From positions 62,001 to 126,000 of the forward strand of contig NZ_SNWH01000007.1 in the NCBI RefSeq assembly GCF_004361885.1: a stretch of 64,000 bases of DNA, written 5' to 3'. Source of the DNA: Halomonas ventosae. Its GTDB lineage: Bacteria > Pseudomonadota > Gammaproteobacteria > Pseudomonadales > Halomonadaceae. The notes below the pieces were generated by a model that did no database searches, had not been told where the DNA came from, and worked only from the letters and a program-made list of their open reading frames with translations. The position numbers were made by a program, and so were the translations under genes. Of this stretch, positions 54,243 to 61,812 are shown one piece after another (the stretch's first letter is position 1; the number at the start of each line of letters is the position of its first letter).

Positions 54243-54923
54243 ATGATGGACAACGAATGGCTGCAACGCTGGCGCCAGGGGCGCATCGGTTTCCACCGGG
54301 ATCGCCCCCACCCGGTGCTGGTTCGTCACTGGCCTGACCTGGGGGTTCGCGCCGGTACCAAGGTACTGGTACCGTTGTGTGGCAAGAGCCTCGACATGCG
54401 CTGGCTGGCGCAACATGACCATCCGGTGCTGGGCATCGAACTGGCCGGGCAGGCCATCGAGGCGTTCGTCGCCGAGGGCGTGGGTGAAGTAACCCGCTAC
54501 CGCCAGGCCGATTTCGACATCTGCCGCCAGGGCAGCGTGGAGCTGTGGTGCGGCGACTTCTTTCACTTCCATATCCAGCAGGCAGCGGATATCGGCGCCT
54601 TCTATGACCGCGCCGCGCTGATCGCGTTGCCGCCGGCCACCCGTCAACGTTATGCCTTCCACCTGGCCCAGCTGATCCCTCCCGGCGCCCGAGGACTGTT
54701 GATCAGCCTGACGCGTGGTCCGGGTGATGACTGCGGCCCGCCGTTCAGCGTCCCCGCTGAGGAGATTCACGAGCTGTTTGCGCCCAACTTCCGCCTTACC
54801 CACCTGGAGGATGGCAAGCCCGAGGCCAACGGCTTTCGCGAGAGCGCCTGGGCGCTGGAGCGTCGTGGCCCGCTACCGCTGCGTGGCACCGGGGCCGTGC
54901 GCTCGGGGTCGAGCCGCAGGTAG
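54243..54923 (+). CDS. tpm: thiopurine S-methyltransferase
   Basis: TPMT-family enzymes methylate sulfur, selenium or tellurium compounds with SAM. The 226-residue protein shows the bacterial TPMT start NEWLQRWRQGRIGFHRDRPH, the SAM-site VLVPLCGKSLDMRWLAQHDH and the GIELAGQAIEAFVAE segment. AFYDRAALIALPPATRQRY is also present. After FRESAWALERRG the last 17 or so residues (LPLRGTGAVRSGSSRR) do not look like a TPMT end. They are read antisense to a decayed lipoprotein gene, suggesting that a deletion fused the two. GGCGGGAGG precedes the start. Confidence 0.9.
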   Translation: MMDNEWLQRWRQGRIGFHRDRPHPVLVRHWPDLGVRAGTKVLVPLCGKSLDMRWLAQHDHPVLGIELAGQAIEAFVAEGVGEVTRYRQADFDICRQGSVELWCGDFFHFHIQQAADIGAFYDRAALIALPPATRQRYAFHLAQLIPPGARGLLISLTRGPGDDCGPPFSVPAEEIHELFAPNFRLTHLEDGKPEANGFRESAWALERRGPLPLRGTGAVRSGSSRR

Positions 54924-55000
54924 TGAGGGCTGGCGCAGCCGACCAGTCAGCCCGTCGCGAGAAGCAGGGCGCAGGCGCCCAGGACATGACGACGTTGCAT
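54896..55000 (-). pseudogene. decayed lipoprotein gene (YajG-like start)
   Basis: On the minus strand GGGAG precedes ATG 55000, which opens MQRRHVLGACALLLATG. A TGA (54949-54947) then interrupts, and the same frame continues with a lipobox LVGCAS and PHYLRLDPERTAP before running into the antisense of tpm. Signal helix, lipobox and SPHYLxLxP resemble YajG-type outer-membrane lipoproteins. With an internal stop and no remaining body, I read it as a remnant. Confidence 0.55.
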
Positions 55001-55142
55001 GAACAATCTCCCGATGGTGGCAGGGCCTTGATGAGTGTGGTGCAGGGCCTCGAGTGAAACCTGCGGCCCGAGAGGCGGGGAAACGCTGCGACGCGCCGTT
55101 GTGTGAGCGCTACACTACAGGGACAGTTACAGGAGCCGCGAC

Positions 55143-55571
55143 ATGATCCGCCCCGCCACTCTGGAGGAGATCCCGCAGCTTGTCGACATCTGGCTGCGTG
55201 CCTCGATGCGTGCCCACGACTTCATCGCCGACGCCTACTGGGAGTCCCGCGTCGAGGCCATGACGCGTGAGCACTTGCCGCGGGCACAGGAGCTTGAGGT
55301 GCTGGAAGTCGAGGGCCGGGTGATCGGTTTCACGGCGCTCAACGGCGATCACCTCCAGGCGCTATTCATCGATCCGCAGGTGCAGAGCTACGGCTACGGT
55401 TCGCGGCTGATGGCTCACGCCATGGCCGGTCATGAGCGACTGACCCTGCATGTCTTCACTCGCAACGTGCGCGCCGTCTCCTTCTATCGGCGGCTGGGTT
55501 TTCATCTTGTCGATGAGTGTCAAGACCCGGAGACCGGAGAGCGACAATCGTGCATGGCCTGGTCACGCTGA
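55143..55571 (+). CDS. GNAT-family acetyltransferase, YjaB-like
   Basis: This 142-residue GNAT protein starts MIRPATLEEIPQLVDIWLRA and has HDFIADAYWESRVEAM, the LQALFIDPQVQSYGYGSRLM acetyl-CoA loop (Q-x-x-G-Y-G) and the C-terminal NVRAVSFYRRLGFHLVDE. The layout matches E. coli YjaB, whose biological substrate is unsettled. AGGAGCCGCGAC precedes the start. The acceptor cannot be inferred. rpe follows 110 bases downstream under its own extended -10. Confidence 0.85.
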   Translation: MIRPATLEEIPQLVDIWLRASMRAHDFIADAYWESRVEAMTREHLPRAQELEVLEVEGRVIGFTALNGDHLQALFIDPQVQSYGYGSRLMAHAMAGHERLTLHVFTRNVRAVSFYRRLGFHLVDECQDPETGERQSCMAWSR

Positions 55572-55641
55572 GCGGATGGCGACGCTGCAGCGTGGTCCGC
55601 CATGTGTCCTGCCAGGCAGGGTCCTGAGTCTCGCGGGGCTT

Positions 55642-55650
55642 TGGTAGAAT
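55642..55650 (+). promoter_or_regulatory. extended -10 promoter for rpe
   Basis: TGGTAGAAT followed by CCCC lies 32-47 bases before the two candidate rpe start codons and matches the strings before hisZ and yajQ. Confidence 0.5.
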
Positions 55651-55681
55651 CCCCGACTCACGCGATCGCCTGCCCACCCTG

Positions 55682-56407
55682 ATGACGGACGACCCCATGA
55701 CCGAAACGACCCGCGACTTTATGATCGCGCCCTCGATCCTCTCCGCTGACTTTGCGCGGCTGGGCGAGGAGGTGGATGACGTGCTCGCCTCCGGGGCCGA
55801 CATCGTCCATTTCGATGTGATGGACAACCACTATGTGCCTAACCTGACCATCGGGCCCATGGTCTGTGAGGCGCTGCGCAAGCACGGTGTCAGCGCACCC
55901 ATCGACGTGCATCTGATGGTGCGTCCGGTGGATCGCCTGATCGGCGACTTCATCGACGCCGGAGCCAGCATCATCACCTTTCATCCAGAGGCCACGGACC
56001 ATATCGACCGCTCTCTGCAACTGATTCGTGACGGGGGCTGCCAGGCGGGTCTGGTGTTCAATCCAGCCACGCCACTCTCTTATCTCGACTACGTCATCGA
56101 CAAGCTCGACATGATCCTGCTGATGAGCGTCAACCCCGGCTTCGCAGGGCAAGCCTTTCTGCCCAGGACGCTCGACAAGCTGCGCGAAACGCGCCAGCGT
56201 ATCGCCGCTTCGGGTCGCATGATCCGCCTGGAGGTCGATGGTGGCGTGAAGGCCGACAACCTCGCCGAGATCGCCCACGCCGGCGCCGATACCTTCGTGG
56301 CCGGCTCGGCGATATTCAAGCAGCGCCGCGAAGATGACCCGCATCGCTACGACAGCGTGCTCCGCGATTTCCGCACGCAGCTGGCCAGTGTTCAGGGCAT
56401 GCCGTGA
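55682..56407 (+). CDS. rpe: ribulose-phosphate 3-epimerase
   Basis: Rpe interconverts ribulose 5-phosphate and xylulose 5-phosphate in the pentose phosphate pathway. The TIM-barrel protein (241 residues from ATG 55682) shows [43 protein letters not shown] with the metal ligands, [12 protein letters not shown] and [10 protein letters not shown]. The start could equally be ATG 55697 ([13 protein letters not shown]), closer to the usual N-terminus; neither has a strong ribosome site. The stop overlaps the next start (GTGA). Rpe next to gph is a widespread pairing. Confidence 0.95.
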   Translation: MTDDPMTETTRDFMIAPSILSADFARLGEEVDDVLASGADIVHFDVMDNHYVPNLTIGPMVCEALRKHGVSAPIDVHLMVRPVDRLIGDFIDAGASIITFHPEATDHIDRSLQLIRDGGCQAGLVFNPATPLSYLDYVIDKLDMILLMSVNPGFAGQAFLPRTLDKLRETRQRIAASGRMIRLEVDGGVKADNLAEIAHAGADTFVAGSAIFKQRREDDPHRYDSVLRDFRTQLASVQGMP

Positions 56408-56727
56408 CGGAGACGTTTTCCGCTGCGCTATGGCACCTCTACCTGGTGGAAACCGCCGGCGGCGCCCTCTATACCGGCATCACCACCGACGTGGCCCGAC
56501 GCCTGGCCGAGCACCGGGCCGGTCGTGGCGCCAAGGCGCTGCGCGGCAAGGGGCCGCTGGTGCTCTGCCACCAGGAACCCGTCGGCAGCCATAGCGAGGC
56601 CTTGCGCCTGGAGGCACGCCTGAAACGCCTGACCGCCTCGGCCAAGCGCGCCTGGCTGGCTGAGCGCAAGGTGATGATGTCACCCTCACCGCAAGGCAAG
56701 AGGTCTCATGCACCGCATACTCCATGA
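56404..56727 (+). CDS. GIY-YIG domain protein, YhbQ/UPF0213 type
   Basis: This 107-residue protein is a single GIY-YIG nuclease module: [20 protein letters not shown] with the Tyr and Thr-Gly-Ile core, [15 protein letters not shown] with the catalytic Arg, and [20 protein letters not shown] with the Glu. E. coli YhbQ is of this type; in vitro DNA cleavage has been reported for relatives, but the cellular role is unclear. The GTG start overlaps the rpe stop, and the 3' end overlaps gph by 20 bases, so the three genes form one coupled unit. The last 15 codons are probably unstructured. Confidence 0.87.
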   Translation: MTETFSAALWHLYLVETAGGALYTGITTDVARRLAEHRAGRGAKALRGKGPLVLCHQEPVGSHSEALRLEARLKRLTASAKRAWLAERKVMMSPSPQGKRSHAPHTP

Positions 56728-57373
56728 TATCCGCCTGATCACCTTCGACCTGGACGGCACCCTGGTCGATTCCGTACCCGACCTGGCGATGGCGGTGGAT
56801 GCCGCCCTCGCCGATCTCGACCTGGCGCCGCCCGGCGAGTCCCGGGTCCGCGACTGGGTGGGCAACGGTTCGCTCAGGCTGATAGAGCGCGCCCTGGGCG
56901 ATGCCTTGGGGCAGGACCCTGATGCGGCGCTGCTGGTCCGGGCCCACCAGGGCTTCCTCGACCACTATGGTCGCGCCCCCAGCGCCCATACCCGGCTCTA
57001 TCCCGGAGTGCGCGAGGCGCTGGACGGCCTGCGCGACCGCGGGCTGCCCCTGGCGCTGGTGACCAACAAGCCCAGCGCCTTCATCGCGCCGATCCTCGAG
57101 GCCTTCGGCCTGCAGCGGCATTTCGGCCTCTGCCTGGGGGGCGACAGCCTGACGAAGAAGAAGCCCGACCCAGCTCCGCTGCGGCATGTGGCGGCCCACT
57201 TCGGCGTTGCGCCGGCGGCCTGCCTGATGGTCGGTGACTCGCGCCATGACATCGAGGCCGGACGCGCCGCGGGGTTTCGTACCCTGGCCGTGCCCTACGG
57301 CTACAATCACGGCGAGTCGGTGCGTGATAGCGCCCCGGATGACGTGGTTGAATCGCTGGCGGAACTCGTTTAA
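56708..57373 (+). CDS. gph: phosphoglycolate phosphatase
   Basis: Gph hydrolyses 2-phosphoglycolate produced from damaged DNA ends and oxygenation chemistry. The 221-residue HAD-superfamily protein shows motif [19 protein letters not shown], the cap domain, motif [13 protein letters not shown], motif III Lys in [12 protein letters not shown] and motif [31 protein letters not shown] precedes the start, inside the GIY-YIG gene. The rpe-gph-trpE order recalls the E. coli rpe-gph-trpS neighbourhood and the Pseudomonas gph-trpE arrangement. Confidence 0.94.
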   Translation: MHRILHDIRLITFDLDGTLVDSVPDLAMAVDAALADLDLAPPGESRVRDWVGNGSLRLIERALGDALGQDPDAALLVRAHQGFLDHYGRAPSAHTRLYPGVREALDGLRDRGLPLALVTNKPSAFIAPILEAFGLQRHFGLCLGGDSLTKKKPDPAPLRHVAAHFGVAPAACLMVGDSRHDIEAGRAAGFRTLAVPYGYNHGESVRDSAPDDVVESLAELV

Positions 57374-57493
57374 CGTGAGTTTGGCTAATGCTATAAGCGC
57401 GGGCCAAATCAATACGTTATTGCTATAAGACGCGGAAACCCCTCGATGATCAGCCGCATGAAGCCGGACTCCTTCACAACCGCCGGTGGCGTC

Positions 57494-57550
57494 ATGGCCG
57501 CCGCACGACGCCTGCCCCGTTCACCTGCCCGCGGCGGCTGGCGATGGTGA
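57494..57550 (+). CDS. trpL: candidate trp leader peptide
   Basis: A short frame encodes [18 protein letters not shown], with two Trp codons (TGG CGA TGG) immediately before the TGA stop. GGTGG lies a few bases before the ATG. It is 76 bases upstream of trpE, and its Trp-codon region is complementary to sequence next to a T-rich tract (57590-57613). This is the layout expected for ribosome-mediated attenuation. Pseudomonas trpE is known to have such control; here it is a reading of the sequence only. Confidence 0.6.
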   Translation: MAAARRLPRSPARGGWRW

Positions 57551-57613
57551 TGTTCGCGCGCTGAGACGGACCGCGGGCCGTCGCCTCTCTCACCATCGTC
57601 GTTTTCCCTTTTT
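57542..57613 (+). promoter_or_regulatory. candidate trpE transcription attenuator
   Basis: CGATGGTGA (57542-57550, covering the second Trp codon and the leader stop) pairs exactly with TCACCATCG (57590-57598). Inside, GACGG (57565-57569) pairs with CCGTC (57578-57582). TTTT-CCC-TTTTT (57602-57613) follows directly, ending at the trpE ribosome site GAGGA. A ribosome stalled at the Trp codons would cover the 5' arm and prevent the outer stem. Confidence 0.5.
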
Positions 57614-57626
57614 CGAGGATCCGGGC

Positions 57627-59117
57627 ATGATGACTCCCGACCGCTTTCGCGAGCTGGCCGACGCCGGTTACAACCGCATTCCGGTCACCCGCGAGGTGCT
57701 GGCCGATCTCGACACGCCGCTCTCCACCTATCTCAAGCTGGCCGACGCCCCCTGGACCTTCCTGCTCGAGTCCGTGCAGGGCGGCGAAAAGTGGGGCCGC
57801 TACTCGATCATCGGCCTGCCTTGCCGCGAGCGAATCGAAGTGCGTGGCTTCACCGTCAGCCATTTCGTCGATGACGCATTGCATGGCGCCGGGGAAGCCG
57901 AGGATCCGCTGGCTTGGATCGAGCAGTTCCAGGGCCGCTTCAAGGTGCCGCGCCTCGATGACCAGCCGCGCTTCGACGGTGGTCTGGTGGGATATTTCGG
58001 CTACGACACCATTCGCTATATCGAACCGCGCCTGCGCGGCGTCGACAAGCCCGATCCCATCGGCGTGCCGGACATCTTGCTGATGGTCTGCAACGACCTG
58101 GTGGTGTTCGACAATCTCTCCGGGCGCCTGACGCTGTGGACGCATGCCGACCCCGCCGAGCCGGAAGCCTACGCCCGCGCCCTGGAACGGCTGGAACGTC
58201 TGGAGATCCGCCTGCGCAGTGCCACCGTGAATACCATTAGCCCCGGTACCGGCCGTGGCGCGGTGGAGGAGGAGCATTTCACCTCGGGTTTCACCGAGGA
58301 GGGCTTCAAGGCGGCCGTGGAGACGATCAAGGAGTATGTGCTGGCCGGCGACGTCATGCAGTGCGTGCCGTCCCAGCGCATGTCGATTCCCTATCAGGCG
58401 CCGCCCTTGGACCTCTACCGAGCCCTGCGCAGCCTCAACCCCTCGCCCTACATGTTCTACCTCAACCTGGGCGATCATCAGGTGGCCGGCTCGTCGCCGG
58501 AGATCCTCACGCGGCTCGAGGAGGGTGAGGTCACGGTGCGGCCCATCGCTGGCACCCGCAAGCGCGGCCACAGCGAAGAGGAGGATCGCGCCCTGGAGGC
58601 CGATCTGCTGGCCGACCCCAAGGAACTCGCCGAGCATCTGATGCTGATCGACCTGGGGCGCAACGATGTGGGTCGCATCAGCGAGACCGGCTCGGTGGAG
58701 GTGACCGATCGCATGGTGGTCGAGCGCTACTCCCATGTGATGCACATCGTCTCCAACGTGGTCGGGCGCCTGAAGCCGGGCCTTTCCGCCATGGACGTGC
58801 TGCGCGCCACCTTTCCGGCGGGCACAGTCTCCGGCGCGCCCAAGTTCCGGGCACTCGAGATCATCGACGAGGTGGAGCCAGTCAAGCGTGGTGTCTATGC
58901 CGGTGCGGTGGGCTACCTCTCCTGGCACGGCAACATGGACACCGCCATCGCCATCCGCACCGCGGTGATCAAGGATGGCCAGCTGCACGTCCAGGCCGGC
59001 GCGGGCATCGTCGCCGACTCGGTGCCCGAGATGGAGTGGCAAGAAACGCTCAACAAGGGCCGCGCCCTGTTCCGTGCCGTGGCCATGGCCGAGCGTGGCC
59101 TGGACAACCTCGAGTGA
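57627..59117 (+). CDS. trpE: anthranilate synthase component I
   Basis: TrpE makes anthranilate from chorismate using ammonia delivered by TrpG. The 496-residue protein has the N-terminal Anth_synt_I_N domain, with the tryptophan-feedback element [18 protein letters not shown] (LLES motif). The chorismate-binding core follows with [67 protein letters not shown] and the final [18 protein letters not shown]. The start [12 protein letters not shown] follows CGAGGA. A leader peptide and attenuator-like hairpin precede it. trpG follows after 52 bases. Confidence 0.97.
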   Translation: MMTPDRFRELADAGYNRIPVTREVLADLDTPLSTYLKLADAPWTFLLESVQGGEKWGRYSIIGLPCRERIEVRGFTVSHFVDDALHGAGEAEDPLAWIEQFQGRFKVPRLDDQPRFDGGLVGYFGYDTIRYIEPRLRGVDKPDPIGVPDILLMVCNDLVVFDNLSGRLTLWTHADPAEPEAYARALERLERLEIRLRSATVNTISPGTGRGAVEEEHFTSGFTEEGFKAAVETIKEYVLAGDVMQCVPSQRMSIPYQAPPLDLYRALRSLNPSPYMFYLNLGDHQVAGSSPEILTRLEEGEVTVRPIAGTRKRGHSEEEDRALEADLLADPKELAEHLMLIDLGRNDVGRISETGSVEVTDRMVVERYSHVMHIVSNVVGRLKPGLSAMDVLRATFPAGTVSGAPKFRALEIIDEVEPVKRGVYAGAVGYLSWHGNMDTAIAIRTAVIKDGQLHVQAGAGIVADSVPEMEWQETLNKGRALFRAVAMAERGLDNLE

Positions 59118-59169
59118 CCCCTGATGCCTGTCGTCCGGCGCTGGCCGGGCGAGTGCCGGAGAGCCTGCC

Positions 59170-59757
59170 ATGTCCGTGCTGATGATCGATAACTATGACA
59201 GCTTCACCTACAACGTGGTGCAGTACCTGGGGGAGCTGGGCGCCGAGGTGGTGACCCACCGCAACGACGCCATTACCCTGGAGGAGATCGAGGCCCTGGC
59301 CCCGAGCCATCTGGTAATCTCGCCGGGGCCCTGTGCGCCCGACCAGGCCGGCATCTCCCTGGCGGCCATCCGTCGCTTTGCCGGGCGTATTCCCGTGTTG
59401 GGGGTGTGTCTCGGGCACCAGGCCATCGGCCAGGTCTATGGCGGCAAGGTGGTGCGTGCCTCCCAGGTGATGCATGGCAAGACTTCGCGTATTCGCCATC
59501 TTAGCCAGGGCGTCTTCGAGGGCCTCGAGGATCCCCTGGAAGTGACGCGCTACCACTCGCTGGTGGTGGCACGCGAGGGCCTGCCCGACTGCCTCGAGGT
59601 CACCGCCTGGTGCGACGACGACGACGTCACCCCGGGGCTGATCATGGGGCTGCGCCACCGTGAGCTGGATGTCGAAGGCGTGCAGTTCCATCCCGAGTCG
59701 ATCCTGACCCGCCAGGGCCATGAGCTGCTGGCCAACTTTCTTAAACGTCGTGTCTAG
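59170..59757 (+). CDS. trpG: anthranilate synthase component II (glutamine amidotransferase)
   Basis: TrpG hydrolyses glutamine and supplies ammonia to TrpE. The 195-residue class I amidotransferase begins [20 protein letters not shown], shows [14 protein letters not shown], the catalytic Cys in [16 protein letters not shown], and the His-Glu pair in [12 protein letters not shown]. It may also serve para-aminobenzoate synthesis, as in many bacteria with one TrpG/PabA; no pabB is nearby. The protein is free, not fused to TrpD as in E. coli. trpD follows after 45 bases. Confidence 0.97.
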   Translation: MSVLMIDNYDSFTYNVVQYLGELGAEVVTHRNDAITLEEIEALAPSHLVISPGPCAPDQAGISLAAIRRFAGRIPVLGVCLGHQAIGQVYGGKVVRASQVMHGKTSRIRHLSQGVFEGLEDPLEVTRYHSLVVAREGLPDCLEVTAWCDDDDVTPGLIMGLRHRELDVEGVQFHPESILTRQGHELLANFLKRRV

Positions 59758-59802
59758 GCGCTGAGCCGAGCCCGAGTCGAGGCTGATTAGAGGGTAGTAA
59801 TT

Positions 59803-60822
59803 ATGCAGATGCGAGAGGCCATTGCGGTGGTGATGCGCCGGGAGAACCTGAATTTCGCCGAGACCCATGAAGTGATGCGCCAGATCATGACCGGCGAGGC
59901 CAGCGATCCCCAGATCGCCGCCTTCTTGGTAGGCATGGCCATGAAGGGCGAGACCGCCGAGGAGATCAGCGCCGCGGCCCAAGTGATGCGTGAACTGATG
60001 AACCCGGTGCGGCTCACGGCCGACAACCTGGTCGACATCGTCGGCACCGGCGGTGATGGCGCCAACCTCTTCAATGTCTCTACGGCGGCGAGCTTCGTGG
60101 TGGCTGCCGGCGGGGCGCACGTCGCCAAGCACGGCAACCGCGGCGTTTCCTCGTCATCGGGCAGTGCCGACCTGTTCGCCGTGGCCGGCATCAACCTCGA
60201 TCTGGATGCCGAGCAGGTGGGCCGCTGTATCAAGCAGGTTGGGGTGGGCTTCATGTTCGCGCCCAGCCATCATCCGGCGATGCGCTATGCCGTGGGCCCG
60301 CGTCGCGAGATGGGCGTGCGCACCCTGTTCAACATCCTCGGGCCGCTGACCAATCCTGCCGGCGTCCCCAGCCAGGTGTTGGGGGTCTATGCCCCCGAGC
60401 TGGTGCCACTGATGGCCGAGGTGCTGCGGCGACTGGGCAGCGAGCACGTGCTGGTGGTGCATGCCGAAGATGGCCTTGACGAGATCTCGCTGGCGCAGCC
60501 GACGCTGGTCGCCGAGCTGAAGGACGGCGAGATCCGCGAGTACATCATCACCCCGGAAGATTTTGGCATCGAGCGTCAGTCGCTGGACTCGCTGCGGGTA
60601 AAGAGCGCCGAGGATAGCCTGCGGCTGGTCGAGCAGGCCCTGATCGGCGAGGGGGCAGCGGCGGACATCGTCGCCCTCAATGCCGGTGCGGCGCTCTATG
60701 CTTCAGGGGTGTCCGACAGCCTCAAGGAGGGCGTGGCCATGGCCCAGGACGCCCAGGCCTCCAAGCTGCCGCTCGAAAAGCTCAAGGAACTCGCCAACTT
60801 CACCCGCGTGTTTTCCCAGTGA
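59803..60822 (+). CDS. trpD: anthranilate phosphoribosyltransferase
   Basis: TrpD joins anthranilate to PRPP. The 339-residue protein has a small N-terminal helical domain ([20 protein letters not shown]), the PRPP-binding [37 protein letters not shown], and the anthranilate-site Arg and His in [38 protein letters not shown] is also typical. GAGGG lies about 9 bases upstream of MQMREAI; a second ATG two codons later is possible. Its stop overlaps a GTG that is in frame with trpC, though the likely trpC start is 9 bases downstream. Confidence 0.97.
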   Translation: MQMREAIAVVMRRENLNFAETHEVMRQIMTGEASDPQIAAFLVGMAMKGETAEEISAAAQVMRELMNPVRLTADNLVDIVGTGGDGANLFNVSTAASFVVAAGGAHVAKHGNRGVSSSSGSADLFAVAGINLDLDAEQVGRCIKQVGVGFMFAPSHHPAMRYAVGPRREMGVRTLFNILGPLTNPAGVPSQVLGVYAPELVPLMAEVLRRLGSEHVLVVHAEDGLDEISLAQPTLVAELKDGEIREYIITPEDFGIERQSLDSLRVKSAEDSLRLVEQALIGEGAAADIVALNAGAALYASGVSDSLKEGVAMAQDAQASKLPLEKLKELANFTRVFSQ

Positions 60823-60830
60823 GGTCCGAC

Positions 60831-61637
60831 ATGACCGAATCCCGTTCCCTGCCCACCATCCTCGAGCGCATCCTGGCGCGCAAGGAACAGGAAGTTGCCG
60901 AACGGCGCCGCGCGGTCTCCGAGCAGGAGCTGCTGCGCCTGGCTGCCGAGCAGCCCGCGCCGCGGGGCTTCGTCGCCGCCCTCGAGCGCGCCATCCAGGC
61001 CGGCGATCCGGCGGTAATCGCCGAGATCAAGAAGGCCTCACCCTCCAGGGGGGTAATCCGCGAGGACTTTCGCCCCGGCGAGATCGCCGCAAGCTACGCC
61101 GAAGGCGGTGCAGCCTGTCTTTCGGTGCTCACCGATGCCGACTTCTTCCAGGGCCACGAGGACTATCTGATCGAGTCGCGCGAGGCCTGCGACCTGCCGG
61201 TGATCCGCAAGGACTTCATCACCCATGGCTACCAGGTCAGCGAGGCGCGCGCCCTCGGCGCCGACTGCATCCTGCTGATCGTCGCCGCCCTGGACGATGC
61301 GCGGATGGCAGACCTGCATCGCCAGGCCGTGGAACTGGGCATGGACGTGCTGGTGGAGGTCCACGACGCCCTGGAGCTCGACCGAGCCCTCAAGCTCGAG
61401 CTCACCCTGGTAGGCATCAACAACCGCGACCTGCACACCTTCGACACCCGGCTCGAGACCACCCTGGAACTGCTGCCGCGGATTCCGCCCGGCGTCAGCG
61501 TGGTCACCGAGTCCGGCATCCACACCCGCGATGACGTGCTGCGCATGCGCGAGCATGACGTCAATGCCTTCCTGGTGGGCGAGGCCTTCATGCGCGAGGC
61601 CGACCCCGGCGAGGCCCTGCGGCGGCTGTTCTTCTAG
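60831..61637 (+). CDS. trpC: indole-3-glycerol phosphate synthase
   Basis: TrpC closes the indole ring, converting CdRP to indole-3-glycerol phosphate. The 268-residue TIM-barrel protein shows [20 protein letters not shown], the catalytic Glu and Lys in [62 protein letters not shown] and [13 protein letters not shown]. It is a stand-alone enzyme, not fused to TrpF. ATG 60831 with GAGG 7 bases upstream is preferred over an in-frame GTG at 60819. trpF, trpB and trpA are not in the window. Confidence 0.96.
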   Translation: MTESRSLPTILERILARKEQEVAERRRAVSEQELLRLAAEQPAPRGFVAALERAIQAGDPAVIAEIKKASPSRGVIREDFRPGEIAASYAEGGAACLSVLTDADFFQGHEDYLIESREACDLPVIRKDFITHGYQVSEARALGADCILLIVAALDDARMADLHRQAVELGMDVLVEVHDALELDRALKLELTLVGINNRDLHTFDTRLETTLELLPRIPPGVSVVTESGIHTRDDVLRMREHDVNAFLVGEAFMREADPGEALRRLFF

Positions 61638-61812
61638 GCAAGTTTGCGGACCTTACTCTGTAGGAGCCCGGCTTGGCCGGCGGTTCGACGGTTCCACGCT
61701 TCGACGATGGAGGCCGCAGGCCTCCCCGGTTCCAGCCGGTTTTGTGAAGTCCCACTCCAGTGCCTAACCTGCTCTCCAGCACTTCTGCTGACAGCCCACC
61801 AAGCGACTCCCA
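61638..61812. repeat. intergenic region with REP-like palindrome between trpC and hsdM
   Basis: TGTAGGAGCCCGGCTTGGCC begins at 61659. It is close to the TGTAGGAGC...GGCTTG string common to REP elements of Pseudomonas and relatives. A separate perfect hairpin GGAGGCC-GCA-GGCCTCC lies at 61709-61725, and TTCGACG is repeated nearby. No gene or clear terminator is seen. The stretch may mark the end of the trp operon and the start of accessory DNA. Confidence 0.55.

Noticed and set aside
57492-59171. 559-codon minus-strand frame over trpE
   Set aside because: It is a shadow of trpE with no recognisable domain.
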